Position numbers and translations under genes: made by a program. Shown one piece after another: positions 1-7,592 of a stretch of 64,000 bases of DNA. Each line of letters begins with the position of its first letter. Position 1 is the stretch's first letter. Source of the DNA: RGIG2000 sp045612665 (GTDB lineage: Bacteria > Bacillota > Clostridia > Oscillospirales > CAG-272); contig JAZKZO010000030.1 in NCBI GenBank assembly GCA_045612665.1, positions 22,593-86,592 of the forward strand, written 5' to 3'. The notes below the pieces were generated by a model that did not search any database, was not told the DNA's origin, and saw nothing but the letters and a program-made list of their open reading frames with translations.

Positions 1-134
1 CCAAGGAAGCCATACTCGCCGAGTTTGATTTCCGTTTTGTAACTGTGCTCTGCACATTCAGCATTAGCCGATAGCGCAAAAAACGCACAAATCACAAGCG
101 CCAAAAGAAGTATCGTCAAGATCCTTTTCTTCAT
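1..134 (-). CDS. Secreted protein, N-terminal fragment cut by window edge
   Basis: Only the first 44 or so codons are inside the window; the gene runs off the left edge. The start at 134 is preceded by a GGAGAGG ribosome binding site. The translation opens with two Lys, an Arg and then about 17 hydrophobic residues ending in LSANA, a typical signal peptide with an Ala-x-Ala cleavage site, so the product is exported. The mature start (ECAEHSYKT) has a Cys and His shortly after cleavage and resembles the Cys/His modules of the other secreted proteins in this window. Function cannot be named. Confidence 0.75.
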   Translation of the reverse strand, partial: MKKRILTILLLALVICAFFALSANAECAEHSYKTEIKLGEYGFL

Positions 135-188
135 ATTTTCCTCTCCTTGTGGGATTTCCCCACAATATATAAGATTTTAGATATCATA

Positions 189-218
189 ATTATAACACAT
201 TATATATAGCTTCGTCAA
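189..218 (-). promoter_or_regulatory. Sigma-A promoter of the left-edge secreted gene
   Basis: On the minus strand TTGACG (218-213) and TATAAT (194-189) are separated by 18 bp, about 55 bases upstream of the start codon at 134. The rest of the 135-345 gap shows nothing else apart from the terminator of the neighbouring gene. Confidence 0.7.
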
Positions 219-314
219 TTCGCACAATTAACAAATACCCCTCCCCGATTTTGTGTCTTATGCACAAAAACCACGCAACTTGAACTCTTAGGAGCTTTTT
301 ATCTAACTAAAACA

Positions 315-345
315 AAATCCTCGACACGAGGTCGAGGACTTTGTT
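315..345 (-). terminator. Intrinsic terminator of the SDR gene
   Basis: A perfect CCTCGAC/GTCGAGG stem with a short loop lies directly after the stop codon of the SDR gene and is followed by a T-rich stretch on the minus strand. Confidence 0.8.
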
Positions 346-1152
346 TTATACCTGTGAAAAAATTTCAAGCTTGGTTGCCTTAAGAATTTTTGAAATTAGC
401 TTTGGAGTTAGGCGTGGGAAGTGCTTATACATAAAGCTCATCATATGGGCATCTGCGCCGACGATAATACGCACCTTGCGCCTTTTTAATCTGCGCATAA
501 TTTTGTTTACTGTCTTATCAAGTGGGGCACAAACCTTCGAAAACAGTCTTGCATCCTTTTCAGATGCGCCTTGATTTTTCATAATGTCGGTTTTAACGAA
601 GCCTGTCATTATGCTTGACACGTAAATATTCTTGTTTTCGCTTGCCATACACTCAAAGTACATTTTAGTCGCGCTCTTTGATGCACAATACGCACTAACG
701 CCTGCAAAAGGACATAGCGCACTTGACGATGCAAAGGAAATTACCGCACCCTGTGCCGATTTTTTGATGATTGGGAGCATAGCCTCGGTTGCGTAAACCT
801 GTGCCATAAAGTTAATTTCCATAATCTTGGCAACGCTCTCGGAGCTCGAATTTTCAACCGAAGCAAACTTTGGTAAAGCACCTGCACAGTTGATAAGCGT
901 ATCAACAATTATGCCCTCGCCATCAAGCCTTTTTGCAAGAGCGCCCCACGCGCCCTTATCGGTTGCGTCGAACGGTGTTGGAATAAAGCGCTCTCCAAGC
1001 TCGCACCTTATCTCTTCAAGCATCTCGGCACGCCTTGCAACTCCGTACACGGTAGCACCGAATTTCAAAATGAGTCTTTTTGCAATTTCCTTGCCTATTC
1101 CACTTGATGCGCCTGTTAAAATTACCGTCTTACTTTCAAAATTATATCTCAT
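346..1152 (-). CDS. Short-chain dehydrogenase/reductase (SDR) family oxidoreductase
   Basis: A classical SDR of 268 residues. The N-terminus carries the NAD(P)-binding TGASSGIG motif at about residues 12-19, and the active-site pair appears as SAYCASK (Tyr-x3-Lys) in the middle, preceded by the Ser of the SSSAL segment. The start at 1152 is chosen because a GAAAAGG ribosome binding site sits 6 bases upstream; an in-frame upstream ATG lacks one. Substrate cannot be read from sequence. It lies downstream of the KDG kinase on the same strand, separated by a hairpin that ends just before its ribosome binding site, so its expression probably depends on read-through. Confidence 0.85.
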   Translation of the reverse strand: MRYNFESKTVILTGASSGIGKEIAKRLILKFGATVYGVARRAEMLEEIRCELGERFIPTPFDATDKGAWGALAKRLDGEGIIVDTLINCAGALPKFASVENSSSESVAKIMEINFMAQVYATEAMLPIIKKSAQGAVISFASSSALCPFAGVSAYCASKSATKMYFECMASENKNIYVSSIMTGFVKTDIMKNQGASEKDARLFSKVCAPLDKTVNKIMRRLKRRKVRIIVGADAHMMSFMYKHFPRLTPKLISKILKATKLEIFSQV

Positions 1153-1168
1153 ATTTACCTTTTCAAAA

Positions 1169-1189
1169 GACCACACTTTTGGTGTGGTC
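1169..1189 (-). terminator. Intercistronic hairpin between kdgK and the SDR gene
   Basis: An 8-bp GACCACAC/GTGTGGTC stem followed on the minus strand by TTTT. It is a short-tailed terminator or attenuator. The ribosome binding site of the SDR gene starts only a few bases past the T-run, leaving no room for a separate promoter. Confidence 0.6.
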
Positions 1190-1221
1190 CTTGCTTTTAT
1201 TAAAGTGCTTTTAAAAGTGAA

Positions 1222-2247
1222 TTATCTTTGTACGCGTCCGCTTCCGCCACCCTTAATAAGTCCCTCAACCTCTTTTACGCTAACGAGGTTGTAGTCGCCT
1301 ATAATTGTGTGCTTAAGGCAAGATGCCGCAACTGCAAATTCGATTACGTCCTGTGGTGCTTTATCCATAAGTGAAGCGTAGATAAGTCCACCGCCAAATG
1401 AGTCGCCACCGCCTACACGGTCAACGATATGTATATCATAAGAGCGAGAGAAGAAATAATCATTCTCCTTTGCATCGTAAAGCATAGCCGCCCACTTGTT
1501 ATCGTTTGCTGAAATGCTTGTACGGAGAGTGATTGCTACTCTCTTAAAGCCAAATCTCTCGGAGAGCTGCTTTGCAACGCTCTTATATCCGTCGTGATTT
1601 ACAACGCCTGCGTCAACGTCGGTATTTTCAGCCTTAATTCCGAACACCTTCTCGGCATCCTCCTCGTTTGCAATACAAACGTCAACGAGCTTCATAAGCT
1701 CACCCATTGTCTTGCCTGCCTGCTCACTTGTCCAAAGGTTCTTTCTGAAGTTAAGGTCGCAGCTTGTTGTGATGCCCTTTTCACGGCACGCCTTAAGTGC
1801 GTCCATGCAAATTTCAGGAAGCTCACCACCGAGTGCCGGTGTGATACCTGTAAAGTGGAACCAGTTAGCGCCGTCAAGAATCTTATTCCAATCAAAGTCA
1901 TCTCTCTTTGCAAGAGCGATAGCTGAATAAGCACGGTCGTAAATAACCTTTGAAGGACGCTGTGATGCGCCTGTTTCGAGGTAGTAAATACCTACTCTTT
2001 CGCCACCTCTTACGATATCGGAAGTGTCAACGCCATAACGACGGAGCGAGTTAACTGCGCTCTGACCGATTTCGTGAGTAGGAAGCTTTGTTACATATGA
2101 TGCGTCAATTCCGTAGTTAGCAAGAGATACTGCAACGTTTGCCTCACCACCACCGTAGGTAGCGCCGAAGGTATCGGTTTGGATAAATCTTGTGTATCCT
2201 GCCGGATTGAGTCTAAGCATTATTTCGCCAAAGCATACTGTTTTCAT
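1222..2247 (-). CDS. kdgK: 2-dehydro-3-deoxygluconokinase (KDG kinase), PfkB family
   Basis: A PfkB-family sugar kinase of 341 residues that by family resemblance phosphorylates 2-keto-3-deoxygluconate to KDPG, the entry of uronate and pectin sugars into central metabolism. Visible features are the N-terminal CFGEIMLRLNP start typical of KdgK, the GGGEANVA sugar-binding segment near residue 32, and the C-terminal PfkB signature DRVGGGDSFGGG, whose Asp is the catalytic base. The ribosome binding site GGAAAC lies just upstream. A TTGACT-17-TAAAAT promoter is directly upstream, so kdgK is probably independently transcribed. A related ribokinase-family substrate cannot be fully excluded. Confidence 0.85.
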   Translation of the reverse strand: MKTVCFGEIMLRLNPAGYTRFIQTDTFGATYGGGEANVAVSLANYGIDASYVTKLPTHEIGQSAVNSLRRYGVDTSDIVRGGERVGIYYLETGASQRPSKVIYDRAYSAIALAKRDDFDWNKILDGANWFHFTGITPALGGELPEICMDALKACREKGITTSCDLNFRKNLWTSEQAGKTMGELMKLVDVCIANEEDAEKVFGIKAENTDVDAGVVNHDGYKSVAKQLSERFGFKRVAITLRTSISANDNKWAAMLYDAKENDYFFSRSYDIHIVDRVGGGDSFGGGLIYASLMDKAPQDVIEFAVAASCLKHTIIGDYNLVSVKEVEGLIKGGGSGRVQR

Positions 2248-2287
2248 GTTAATTGTTTCCTTTTTATATAAATTTTCTTACACCACT

Positions 2288-2316
2288 ATTTTACTCCAAC
2301 TTGGCGTGATAGTCAA
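2288..2316 (-). promoter_or_regulatory. Sigma-A promoter of kdgK
   Basis: Minus-strand TTGACT (2316-2311), 17-bp spacer, TAAAAT (2293-2288). The -35 box overlaps the last codons of the upstream glycosylase gene. Confidence 0.75.
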
Positions 2317-3194
2317 GTGCTTTGCGAGTATTTTTCGTAGTAAAATAAATATTGCTGTGCAATTCCTGCACTTTTGCCAAGCGCGGACACGTCTATTCCG
2401 TTTGGAAAATATTTTTCCAAGGTACGGTTTATATGTACGTCGCGTGGGAATGCCTCGGTTTTTCCAAAGCCGAAAAGGAGTGCGCACGAGGCAACCTTAA
2501 GCCCTATTCCCTTTACCTGACAAAGATGTGCTACGCATTCGTCAAAATTGTCGTTTGCCATAACTCTTTCAATATCAACGCTTCCGTTTTTGATTTTCTC
2601 ACACGCATCGGCGATATATTTTGCTCTAAAGCCCATTTTGAGGGCGAAAAGCTCCTGCTCGCTCACTCTTGAAAGCTCGTCATTTGAGGGGAACGTGTAG
2701 TCGTTTTTATCAAAAAGAGCGACACTGTGTCCGTAATTTTGGCAAATTGAGGCGATTATCTTTTTAATTCTCGGAATGTTGTTATTCTGCGAGATTATAA
2801 ATGAAATGATTGCCTCATACGGGTCTTGGCGCAAAATTCTGATACCGTTTCCGTACTCGATTGCCCTTTTCATATGTAGCGAATCGGTGCAAGAGAGGAT
2901 TTGCGCGTTTACCTTGTCATAATCGGTATCAAGAGAGAGATATTTTCTCCAAATCGAATTATATTCTTTCTCCGTTGAGCCGTAGATTATCAGCTCGTTT
3001 TCGTGATTTTGAGCAAAAATCACGTATTTACCAAAGGCAACTCCGCCAACCTCAATTTTATTGCCGAATTTCTCGACAGGGTCAAAGCGAAAGCACTGAC
3101 CGCAATCGAAGGTTTTGAAAAGAGATAGCCTCGGTATATCGGTTATATGTACTGCGAGAACACCGTCCTGTGTAAATTCCCTTACCTTTTCCAT
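2313..3194 (-). CDS. ogg: 8-oxoguanine DNA glycosylase/AP lyase, OGG1 type
   Basis: A 293-residue base-excision repair enzyme of the OGG1 branch of the HhH-GPD superfamily. The N-terminal OGG domain shows FDCGQCFRF at about residues 29-37. The helix-hairpin-helix VKGIGLKVASC gives the catalytic Lys at 233, and PRDVHINR gives the catalytic Asp at 252. The start ATG overlaps the stop of ribU by one base (TAATG) and is preceded by GGGAGGTG, so the two genes are translationally coupled. An in-frame frame extension further upstream lies inside ribU and is rejected. Its placement behind an FMN riboswitch is unusual. Confidence 0.88.
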   Translation of the reverse strand: MEKVREFTQDGVLAVHITDIPRLSLFKTFDCGQCFRFDPVEKFGNKIEVGGVAFGKYVIFAQNHENELIIYGSTEKEYNSIWRKYLSLDTDYDKVNAQILSCTDSLHMKRAIEYGNGIRILRQDPYEAIISFIISQNNNIPRIKKIIASICQNYGHSVALFDKNDYTFPSNDELSRVSEQELFALKMGFRAKYIADACEKIKNGSVDIERVMANDNFDECVAHLCQVKGIGLKVASCALLFGFGKTEAFPRDVHINRTLEKYFPNGIDVSALGKSAGIAQQYLFYYEKYSQST

Positions 3195-3847
3195 TAAATT
3201 ACACCTCCCATTACGAGAAGTCCAAGCACGCAAGCGCTGACAACCATTACGCAAACGACTATCAAGATTACCTTAATATCGTTCTTTTTGCCCTGTGAGC
3301 CCTCTAGCAGGCGTGCACCGCGCATAGCCTTAACCACTGGCTTATAAAGAAGCATTGCAAGCGAGGCGTTTAGCGCGCCCTTTATTAAGTTGAACGGCAA
3401 AAATACGCTGAGTAGCATACCCGCAACGACCGACCTTGCAACGTTCATATAAAGTGGCGTGATAAGATAATTCCAAAGCACCATTATAACCGCCATTGAC
3501 AAAACTCCCGTGCAAAGACCGATTATCGCTCCCGAAAATGTGCGCTTTTTATGATAAATCACGCTTGCGGGCAAAGCAAAGGCACAGCTTGAAATTATAT
3601 TCATAAGAAAGCCGATAGGACCTGTTGCGCTTATAGAAATTAGCTCCAAAAGTGCGGTTATTACGCTAATTATTATCGTAGGAACAGGACCTAAAATAAA
3701 GCCTGCGATTACGATTATTATATCCTTGGGGTCGTAATCGAGAAAGCCTGCGACCTTTATCGGTATCAAATTACCAAGACAGGTGAGCGCGTATGCAAGC
3801 GCCGAGAACATTCCCGTCATTACTATTTTCTTCGTTGATTTGTTCAT
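3194..3847 (-). CDS. ribU: Riboflavin ECF transporter S component
   Basis: A 217-residue integral membrane protein with about five to six hydrophobic helices. The segment FLDYDPKDI near residue 36 is the hallmark of RibU, the riboflavin-binding S component of energy-coupling-factor transporters; the family works with a shared EcfA/EcfA'/EcfT module that is not in this window. The assignment is strongly supported by the FMN riboswitch in its leader. The start is preceded by AAGGAGC. The C-terminus has an extra hydrophobic helix (about residues 193-216) beyond a basic loop, slightly longer than typical RibU. Confidence 0.9.
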   Translation of the reverse strand: MNKSTKKIVMTGMFSALAYALTCLGNLIPIKVAGFLDYDPKDIIIVIAGFILGPVPTIIISVITALLELISISATGPIGFLMNIISSCAFALPASVIYHKKRTFSGAIIGLCTGVLSMAVIMVLWNYLITPLYMNVARSVVAGMLLSVFLPFNLIKGALNASLAMLLYKPVVKAMRGARLLEGSQGKKNDIKVILIVVCVMVVSACVLGLLVMGGVI

Positions 3848-3860
3848 TACAGCTCCTTAA

Positions 3861-3888
3861 AAATAAAAATCGTCCTTTCAGGACGACA
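3861..3888 (-). terminator. Riboswitch-controlled intrinsic terminator before ribU
   Basis: A TCGTCC/GGACGA stem with small loop, followed on the minus strand by TTTTTATTTTT, lies between the FMN aptamer and the ribU ribosome binding site. This is the expected expression platform of a transcription-attenuating FMN riboswitch. Confidence 0.85.
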
Positions 3889-3907
3889 AAAGAAAATATC
3901 ACATAGA

Positions 3908-4016
3908 TTCTTCTTCCATCCAGACTTTACTGTCGGTCTTGGAATTGCACCAAGTCAACGCAATCGCGCTCGTGGACTTTACCACCGGTCGGGAATTTCA
4001 CCCTGCCCTGAAGATT
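3908..4016 (-). ncRNA. FMN riboswitch (RFN element)
   Basis: The minus strand carries the conserved RFN blocks in order: CAGGGCAGGGTGAAATTCCC, GACCGGTGG, AAGTCCACGAGC, then after a variable arm TTGGTGCAATTCCAA, GACCGACAGT and GTCTGGATGGAAGAAG. FMN binding in this class favours the downstream terminator and shuts off riboflavin uptake genes. It governs ribU and the coupled ogg gene. Confidence 0.96.
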
Positions 4017-4034
4017 TATTCGTTTTACAGTAAA

Positions 4035-4063
4035 ATTATATGCCATATCCTTGACTTTGTCAA
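4035..4063 (-). promoter_or_regulatory. Sigma-A promoter of the riboswitch-ribU-ogg operon
   Basis: Minus-strand TTGACA (4063-4058), 17-bp spacer, TATAAT (4040-4035): full consensus, about 20 bases ahead of the aptamer. Confidence 0.85.
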
Positions 4064-4112
4064 GTGAGTTCTAAAAATTTGAAAAAAATCTTAAAAAATT
4101 CATAAAATTCTA

Positions 4113-4141
4113 TTGATATTGAAAAAGACCTGTGATAAAAT
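4113..4141 (+). promoter_or_regulatory. Sigma-A promoter of the GMP synthetase gene
   Basis: TTGATA (4113-4118), 17-bp spacer, TAAAAT (4136-4141), with an upstream TGTGA extended -10. It is divergent from the riboswitch promoter. Confidence 0.75.
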
Positions 4142-4184
4142 ATTTCTATCAAAAAATCAAGAACAAATATCGGAGGTATAGTAT

Positions 4185-5186
4185 ATGAGTTCTAATGTAA
4201 GACCCGATTCAATGAAGAGAATTAACACTTTCGAGCTTGCAAACGCATTTATTGACGAGCAGGTTGCCGAAATCAGAGCGCAGGTTGGCGACAAAAAGGT
4301 GCTTTTGGCACTTTCAGGTGGAGTTGACTCCAGCGTTGTTGCAGCGCTTCTTATCAAGGCTGTCGGCAAGCAGCTTGTTTGCGTTCACGTAAACCACGGA
4401 CTTATGCGTAAGGGCGAAAGTGAGCAGGTTATCGAGGTGTTTGGTAAGCAGCTCGACGCAAACCTTGTATATATCGATGCAACTGACCGTTATCTTGACA
4501 AGCTTGCAGGTGTTAGCGACCCTGAAACAAAGCGTAAGATAATCGGTGGCGAATTTATTCGTATTTTTGAGGAAGAGGCAAGAAAGCTTGAGGGCGTTGA
4601 CTTCTTGGCTCAAGGTACAATTTATCCTGACATTCTTGAAAGCGTAAAGCAAGCAGAGGGCAAGAAGGCAGTTAAGTCTCACCACAACGTTGGCGGTCTT
4701 CCTGATGACCTTCAGTTCGAGCTTGTTGAGCCTATTAAGCTTCTCTTTAAGGACGAGGTTAGAGTTGTAGGCGAGGCACTCGGTCTTCCACACGCGATGG
4801 TTTACCGTCAGCCATTCCCGGGTCCCGGTCTTGGTGTAAGATGCCTTGGCGCTATCACAAGAGATAGACTCCACGCACTTCGTGAAGCTGATGCAATTCT
4901 TCGTGAGGAGTTCGATATCGCAGGTCTTAACGAAACCGTATGGCAATACTTCATTGCAATTCCTGACATCAAGAGCGTTGGTGTTAAGGACGAAAGCCGT
5001 TACGAGGGTTGGCCTGCAATCATTCGTGCAGTAAATACAACTGACGCAATGAGCGCAACTATCGAGGAAATCCCATACCCAATTCTCCACAAGATTACAA
5101 AGAGAATCACAAGCGAGGTTGAGGGCATTAACCGTGTTCTCTACGACCTCACACCAAAGCCAACCGGCACAATCGAGTGGGAGTAA
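4185..5186 (+). CDS. guaA: GMP synthetase, stand-alone ATP-pyrophosphatase subunit
   Basis: Converts XMP to GMP by adenylating XMP and replacing the AMP with ammonia. The 333 residues contain the ATP-PPase P-loop SGGVDSS (44-50), the block beginning GTIYPD followed by the SHHNVGGLP segment, the FPGPGLGVR motif and the TIEWE C-terminus that ends every GuaA. Normal bacterial GuaA is about 510 residues with an N-terminal class I glutamine amidotransferase; that domain is absent. The start has a perfect GGAGG site and its own promoter, and the upstream 170 bases hold only promoters and the riboswitch, so it is not a truncation artefact. It must receive ammonia from a separate amidotransferase (archaeal-type arrangement) or use free ammonia. 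Confidence 0.92.
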   Translation: MSSNVRPDSMKRINTFELANAFIDEQVAEIRAQVGDKKVLLALSGGVDSSVVAALLIKAVGKQLVCVHVNHGLMRKGESEQVIEVFGKQLDANLVYIDATDRYLDKLAGVSDPETKRKIIGGEFIRIFEEEARKLEGVDFLAQGTIYPDILESVKQAEGKKAVKSHHNVGGLPDDLQFELVEPIKLLFKDEVRVVGEALGLPHAMVYRQPFPGPGLGVRCLGAITRDRLHALREADAILREEFDIAGLNETVWQYFIAIPDIKSVGVKDESRYEGWPAIIRAVNTTDAMSATIEEIPYPILHKITKRITSEVEGINRVLYDLTPKPTGTIEWE

Positions 5187-5283
5187 TTTTGAACTCGGTT
5201 CAAAATTAGAGCTCGTGCAAAGCGCGAGCATATCGAATTGGCGCATAGCGACAATATATCGAGTCGGCAATCCGACATATAGA
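5184..5283. repeat. Array of four different hairpins joined by an ATATCGA linker
   Basis: Starting at the guaA stop codon: an 11-bp perfect inverted repeat (5184-5194 with 5198-5208), GCTCGTG/CGCGAGC (5211-5229), ATTG-CGC/GCG-CAAT (5237-5255), and GTCGG/CCGAC (5263-5276). The last three are separated or followed by ATATCGA, ATATCGA and ATATAGA. Stem sequences differ while pairing and linker are kept. Confidence 0.7.
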
Positions 5284-5294
5284 CACATAAATAA

Positions 5295-5320
5295 AAAGAG
5301 CGGAAAATTCCGCTCTTTTA
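5295..5320. terminator. Bidirectional terminator between guaA and the small membrane protein
   Basis: AAAAGAGCGG/CCGCTCTTTT stem with T-runs on both strands, placed between two convergent genes; the stop codon of the minus-strand gene lies at its edge. Confidence 0.88.
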
Positions 5321-5581
5321 TTTTTGACCTTCATTTATTATTTCCGTTTCTCTCTCCCAAAGCTCACTAATCGGCTTTTTATCGCCGAGCCAATAAACTC
5401 GCGTGCTTTCGTATATAGATTCTCCCGGCATTATATATCGTTTCCATTTTACAACCTTATATGTGAGTGCAACATATTCAACCGTTCCACCGTCGTCATA
5501 TTCGTTTTTGCGAAACGGCACGAACATAACCACAAGTACCACAATAATAGACAAAGATATGCAGATAATTTTCTTTTTCAT
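5318..5581 (-). CDS. Small membrane-anchored protein of unknown function
   Basis: An 87-residue protein with one N-terminal membrane helix after MKKK (about residues 4-22), followed by a short extracytoplasmic domain rich in aromatic residues (YVALTYKVVKWKR) and a charged end. The start at 5581 is preceded by GGAAGAGGGG; upstream in-frame codons lack a site and overlap the phosphatase gene. It lies 26 bases after the alkaline phosphatase stop with no terminator between, so they are probably one transcript. I do not recognise a named family. Confidence 0.75.
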   Translation of the reverse strand: MKKKIICISLSIIVVLVVMFVPFRKNEYDDGGTVEYVALTYKVVKWKRYIMPGESIYESTRVYWLGDKKPISELWERETEIINEGQK

Positions 5582-5607
5582 TTTACCCCTCTTCCTTGTT
5601 TTATTGT

Positions 5608-6906
5608 TTATTTTTCCCATTCCATTCCAAATGGCTCGGTAGTATATGCGCTCGCGCAAATCTTGGCAAGCTCGATATTTTCAAGCGTTTGTCCGTCATA
5701 TGCGCTCGCCCCTGCGCCAAGCATAAAGAACGGAACGTCCACATTTGTATGATTGTAGCCGTGGAAGAGATAGCCGTACTCGTTATACTTTGAATCGGTA
5801 AGCTTACCTGTTTCGTGGTCGGCAGTTACGATAAGAAGTGTATCGGGGTGGCAAAGCGTAAACTGTGTGGCATATGCAATCGCGTCGTTAAAGCGCTTGA
5901 CCATTTCGATAGCCCCTGCCTGATCCTTGTCGTGTGAGCGCTTGTCAATTTGTCCTTCCTCTATCATAATAAAGAAGCTTGATGCGTCCTTTGACAGAGT
6001 TGAAAGCGCGTTTTTCACCTCGTTTGTGAGATTATTATCGACACTTCCCGCCACATAATCAATTTTTCCGTCCGAGATGAGCGCGTCAATTTCCGCTTGA
6101 AGCTCCTCGGTGTTTTCTCTTGAAATATTATGGCACATATAAGCGGACGGAGTTGCGCCCGTTATCTTATCGGTGGTTACTACGGCAGTTTTTGCGCCAA
6201 GTGAAAATGCAAGCTCGCGAATGTTTTGGAGCGGATTGCCATTAGGGTCAACTCCGATATAATCGTTGAGCGTTTTATATCCCGTCGCCATAGCCGTGCC
6301 CGATGCTGCGCTATCGGTAAAGCTTGCTTCCTTATTTATTACCGACTGTGAACGGGTTACGCTCTTACCTGTGGCGATAAACGACCTTGCAATGAAGGTT
6401 GGCATTCCGTTTCTTTCTGCCATTTTTATATGGTTTTCGCCCATTCCGTCGCCTATCATAAAGATTACGCTATCGTACTTTTCGGAAAACACAAAATTCT
6501 TTGGACTTTCCTCTGTTGGAAGGTCGCTTATTTTAAGGTCATATTCGTTTACAAGTGCGTGGACGCCTGCACCAACATAAATTCCGTAGCCCTTGATTAC
6601 AATCTTTTTGTTTTTTGCAAAAACAAGATACTGTCCGTCGGAAAGCTCACTCTCAGTTTTGGATTCCTCACGGTTTGTATCGCCTATCAAGATTTCAAAT
6701 CTTGCTTCCCTTGTAGAATCCGTTACGATTTCGACACCGTTGCCACGCTCCGACAGCATAGTGGCAAGATTTTCCGCGGCGTATTTAGTGCTTAGGTCTG
6801 CATTTTCGGGAATAACTATTTGAAAATCATCTATTTCCGCGTTGCCACAGCTAAATAGCACAAGTGCTAAAATTATAATACTTAAAAATGTGAGTAGTTT
6901 TTTCAT
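5608..6906 (-). CDS. phoA: Lipoprotein alkaline phosphatase
   Basis: Hydrolyses phosphomonoesters outside the membrane. Residues 1-20 are a lipoprotein signal ending in the lipobox Cys20. The alkaline phosphatase core starts near residue 145 with IGDGMG (metal-binding Asp153), the nucleophile is Ser199 in TDSAASGTA, and metal-site motifs EEGQIDKRSHD and TADHETG follow. Between them, residues 27-130 (VIPENADLSTKYAAENL onward) look like the N-terminal alpha/beta domain found ahead of GH20, GH67 and related glycosidases, an unexpected partner for a phosphatase. The promoter is TTGATT-17-TAAAAT just upstream. Its presence with two phosphate transporters suggests phosphate acquisition. Confidence 0.88.
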   Translation of the reverse strand: MKKLLTFLSIIILALVLFSCGNAEIDDFQIVIPENADLSTKYAAENLATMLSERGNGVEIVTDSTREARFEILIGDTNREESKTESELSDGQYLVFAKNKKIVIKGYGIYVGAGVHALVNEYDLKISDLPTEESPKNFVFSEKYDSVIFMIGDGMGENHIKMAERNGMPTFIARSFIATGKSVTRSQSVINKEASFTDSAASGTAMATGYKTLNDYIGVDPNGNPLQNIRELAFSLGAKTAVVTTDKITGATPSAYMCHNISRENTEELQAEIDALISDGKIDYVAGSVDNNLTNEVKNALSTLSKDASSFFIMIEEGQIDKRSHDKDQAGAIEMVKRFNDAIAYATQFTLCHPDTLLIVTADHETGKLTDSKYNEYGYLFHGYNHTNVDVPFFMLGAGASAYDGQTLENIELAKICASAYTTEPFGMEWEK

Positions 6907-6926
6907 TGCTATCCCCCTTTTTTATT

Positions 6927-6955
6927 ATTTTATCACATATAACACGCAAAATCAA
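6927..6955 (-). promoter_or_regulatory. Sigma-A promoter of the alkaline phosphatase
   Basis: Minus-strand TTGATT (6955-6950), 17-bp spacer containing TGTGA, TAAAAT (6932-6927). Confidence 0.75.
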
Positions 6956-6956
6956 T

Positions 6957-6982
6957 AAAAAAGAGGCACACGCCTCTTTTTT
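6957..6982 (-). terminator. Terminator of ywlG
   Basis: AAAAAAGAGGC/GCCTCTTTTTT stem overlapping the ywlG stop codon, with a long T-run on the minus strand. Confidence 0.85.
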
Positions 6983-7520
6983 ACATCATTTCCTTATCGT
7001 AAATTGCTCTTTCGCCACCGATAAATTTAGGGCGAACACGAGCGCAAATTATGCTTGCCTCTCCGATTTTGTTAATCGAAAGGCGAACAGGCACGGCAAC
7101 TCTTTTAAGGTGCATACCGATAAGCGTGCCACCGATATCAATTCCCGCATCAGCCTTAATTTCCTCAACTACAACAGGATTTTTAAAGCTACCGTAAGCC
7201 ACGGTTGCAAGCGAACCTCCCGCCTTCTTTTGAGGCACTACGTTTACAAGTTCTGCGTTTGGCACTGCCTCAGCCTCGGTAACTATTGCGCGATTAAGAT
7301 GCTCACAGCATTGAACTGCAAGATATATTCCCTTTGCCTTAAGCACGCTATAAATTCCCTTGAATATTTCCTCGGCGGTATCGGGGTCGGAGTTTGTTCC
7401 TATTCTAGAGCCAACAACCTCGCTTGTCGAGCAACCGACAACCAAAATACTTCCCTTTTTAAGCTTGGCTACCTCGCAAAGCTCCCTTGTAGCCTGTATA
7501 CATTGCTCCTTAACTGACAT
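6981..7520 (-). CDS. ywlG: YwlG/UPF0340 (TIGR01440) family protein
   Basis: A 179-residue protein matching the UPF0340 family in length and in its conserved segments: VVGCSTSEVVG with GSRIGTNSD near residues 28-45, AVQCCEHLNRA near 68-78, and the Gly-rich GGTLIGMH near 130. The biochemical function of this Firmicute family is not established. The start is preceded by AAAGAGG. A divergent TTGACA-17-TAAAAT promoter lies upstream, so it is monocistronic. Confidence 0.88.
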   Translation of the reverse strand: MSVKEQCIQATRELCEVAKLKKGSILVVGCSTSEVVGSRIGTNSDPDTAEEIFKGIYSVLKAKGIYLAVQCCEHLNRAIVTEAEAVPNAELVNVVPQKKAGGSLATVAYGSFKNPVVVEEIKADAGIDIGGTLIGMHLKRVAVPVRLSINKIGEASIICARVRPKFIGGERAIYDKEMM

Positions 7521-7563
7521 ATTTAAACCTCTTTTACGGATAAATTTTCGTTTTTACAAGGAC

Positions 7564-7592
7564 ATTTTACCACTATAATAAAAAAATGTCAA
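7564..7592 (-). promoter_or_regulatory. Sigma-A promoter of ywlG
   Basis: Minus-strand TTGACA (7592-7587), 17-bp spacer, TAAAAT (7569-7564). Confidence 0.75.

Noticed and set aside
3861..4016. T-box or TPP element before ribU
   Set aside because: All conserved blocks match the FMN class instead.
4185..5186. guaA as a 5'-truncated pseudogene
   Set aside because: Promoter, GGAGG site and complete catalytic domain fit a functional stand-alone subunit.
5184..5283. CRISPR array
   Set aside because: Units are too short, spacers are self-complementary and no cas genes are present.
4314..5288. Long open frame (over 300 codons) antisense to guaA
   Set aside because: It mirrors the biased codons of guaA, is Cys/Asn/Val-rich without domain pattern, and crosses the terminator; a shadow frame.
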